A DNA stretch of 6,298 nucleotides, taken from positions 1 to 6,298 of the forward strand of contig SFGS01000093.1 in NCBI GenBank assembly GCA_004557565.1, written 5' to 3'. Shown here one piece after another: positions 6,035 to 6,298 of this stretch. Each line of letters opens with the position of its first letter. Position 1 is the first letter of the stretch. The position numbers and the translations under genes are program-made. This DNA is from Bacteroidales bacterium (GTDB lineage: Bacteria > Bacteroidota > Bacteroidia > Bacteroidales > Muribaculaceae). The notes under the pieces are model-generated. The model did no database searches and was not told the DNA's origin. It was given only the letters and a program-made list of their open reading frames with translations.

Positions 6035-6052
6035 GACGCGAAGTATCGCGTC
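6035..6052 (-). repeat. Short hairpin repeat, copy 2
   Basis: GACGCGA (6035-6041) pairs perfectly with TCGCGTC (6046-6052) around AGTA. On the minus strand it reads GACGCGATACTTCGCGTC and matches copy 1 at 5972-5990. It is inverted relative to copy 1, just as the two large elements are inverted. Confidence 0.55.
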
Positions 6053-6118
6053 CCTACCATGCAAAATCGTTTGGGAAATTTGATACGACCTCCTTCCAAG
6101 AAATCATTTTATCATCAG

Positions 6119-6298
6119 GGGTTTTTCGCCGTGAAACGGCGAGCGGTTTTTATACTTTGGGCAATGTGGATAGCCCTCGTAAGAGGGTGGCGAAGGGACT
6201 GTGTGGTTGGCGGCATGGAAACTCGTTTCCAATGACGCAAAGCGCACAGTCGCACCGCCAAATGCGAAGCATTCCACATTGCCCCAAGGCTGTTTTTT
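6119..6298 (-). repeat. Structured element, copy B (reaches window end)
   Basis: Read on the minus strand it begins AAAAAACAGCCTT (6298-6286), identical to copy A. P1 pairs 6159-6170 perfectly with 6273-6284 and extends through CTTT/AAGG past one bulged C. P2 is ATGC-GAA-GCAT (6262-6272). P4 is CCCTC-GTAA-GAGGG (6174-6187). A central hairpin is TGGAAAC/GTTTCCA (6216-6231). P5 is a 7-bp stem with a 3-base loop (6126-6142). The tail AGTATAAAAACCGC-P5-AAAAACC matches copy A. In the middle, 6197-6203 can pair with 6245-6251 and 6207-6213 with 6255-6261; these cross and would make a pseudoknot. On the plus strand P5 is followed by GCGGTTTTT, which could act as a terminator. The true 5' edge may lie just past the window. 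Confidence 0.78.

Larger units (their letters stand above)
5960..6118. other. Spacer between the two inverted elements
   Basis: No ORF. It holds two related hairpins in opposite orientation (5972-5990 and 6035-6052) and a 10-base palindrome, CATAATTATG (5994-6003). No transposase or other protein lies between the two elements. Confidence 0.5.

Noticed and set aside
5787..6298. A CRISPR array or an integron attC site
   Set aside because: There are only two diverged copies, inverted and about 175 nt long, with no repeat-spacer pattern, no cas genes and no integrase.

Overview
The window looks chromosomal and most likely comes from a member of the Bacteroidales (Prevotella/Bacteroides-like). 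Three things suggest this. The MutS and uracil phosphoribosyltransferase sequences read like Bacteroidetes versions. Gene starts lack a clear Shine-Dalgarno and sit behind A-rich leaders. Bacteroidetes-type -7 boxes (TAnnTTTG) lie directly upstream of upp and mutS. The assignment is by inspection only; no search was run. All three confident genes are on the minus strand.

Layout from left to right. 1-299 is intergenic, with a perfect 10-bp hairpin at the left edge, a minus-strand TATATTTG promoter-like box and a doubtful 47-codon plus-strand ORF. 300-1214 (-) is a lysophospholipid acyltransferase of the LpxL/HtrB type with its HX4E motif. 1260-1522 (-), just upstream of it, is a small basic/acidic protein with a C-terminal hydrophobic segment; its frame is broken by one base at an A5 run. 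1523-1977 has no convincing gene but holds three hairpins, a stop-to-stop peptide-like frame and a short heptad repeat. 1978-2634 (-) is upp (pyrimidine salvage). 2635-2992 holds the upp promoter, a possible C-terminal gene remnant and a 52-bp tandem repeat. 2993-5605 (-) is mutS, complete from mismatch-recognition motif to C-terminal tetramerisation region, with a beta-clamp motif. 5606-6298 is about 690 bases without a gene.

The most interesting part is 5787-6298. Two copies of a roughly 175-nt, highly folded element face each other in inverted orientation (5787-5959 on +, 6119-6298 on -). They share an identical 13-base 5' end and an identical order of stems and loops, but the stem sequences differ between copies in a way that keeps the pairing. 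This is the signature of an element whose fold, as RNA or as single-stranded DNA, is maintained. A second pair of hairpins in inverted orientation lies between the copies. I do not recognise the family.

The genes do not form an obvious pathway. upp and mutS each have their own promoter box and are separated by repeat-rich spacers. The acyltransferase and the broken small membrane protein look like a separate two-gene, A+T-rich accessory unit: a 60-base sample of the acyltransferase is 35% G+C, against 62% for a 60-base sample of mutS.
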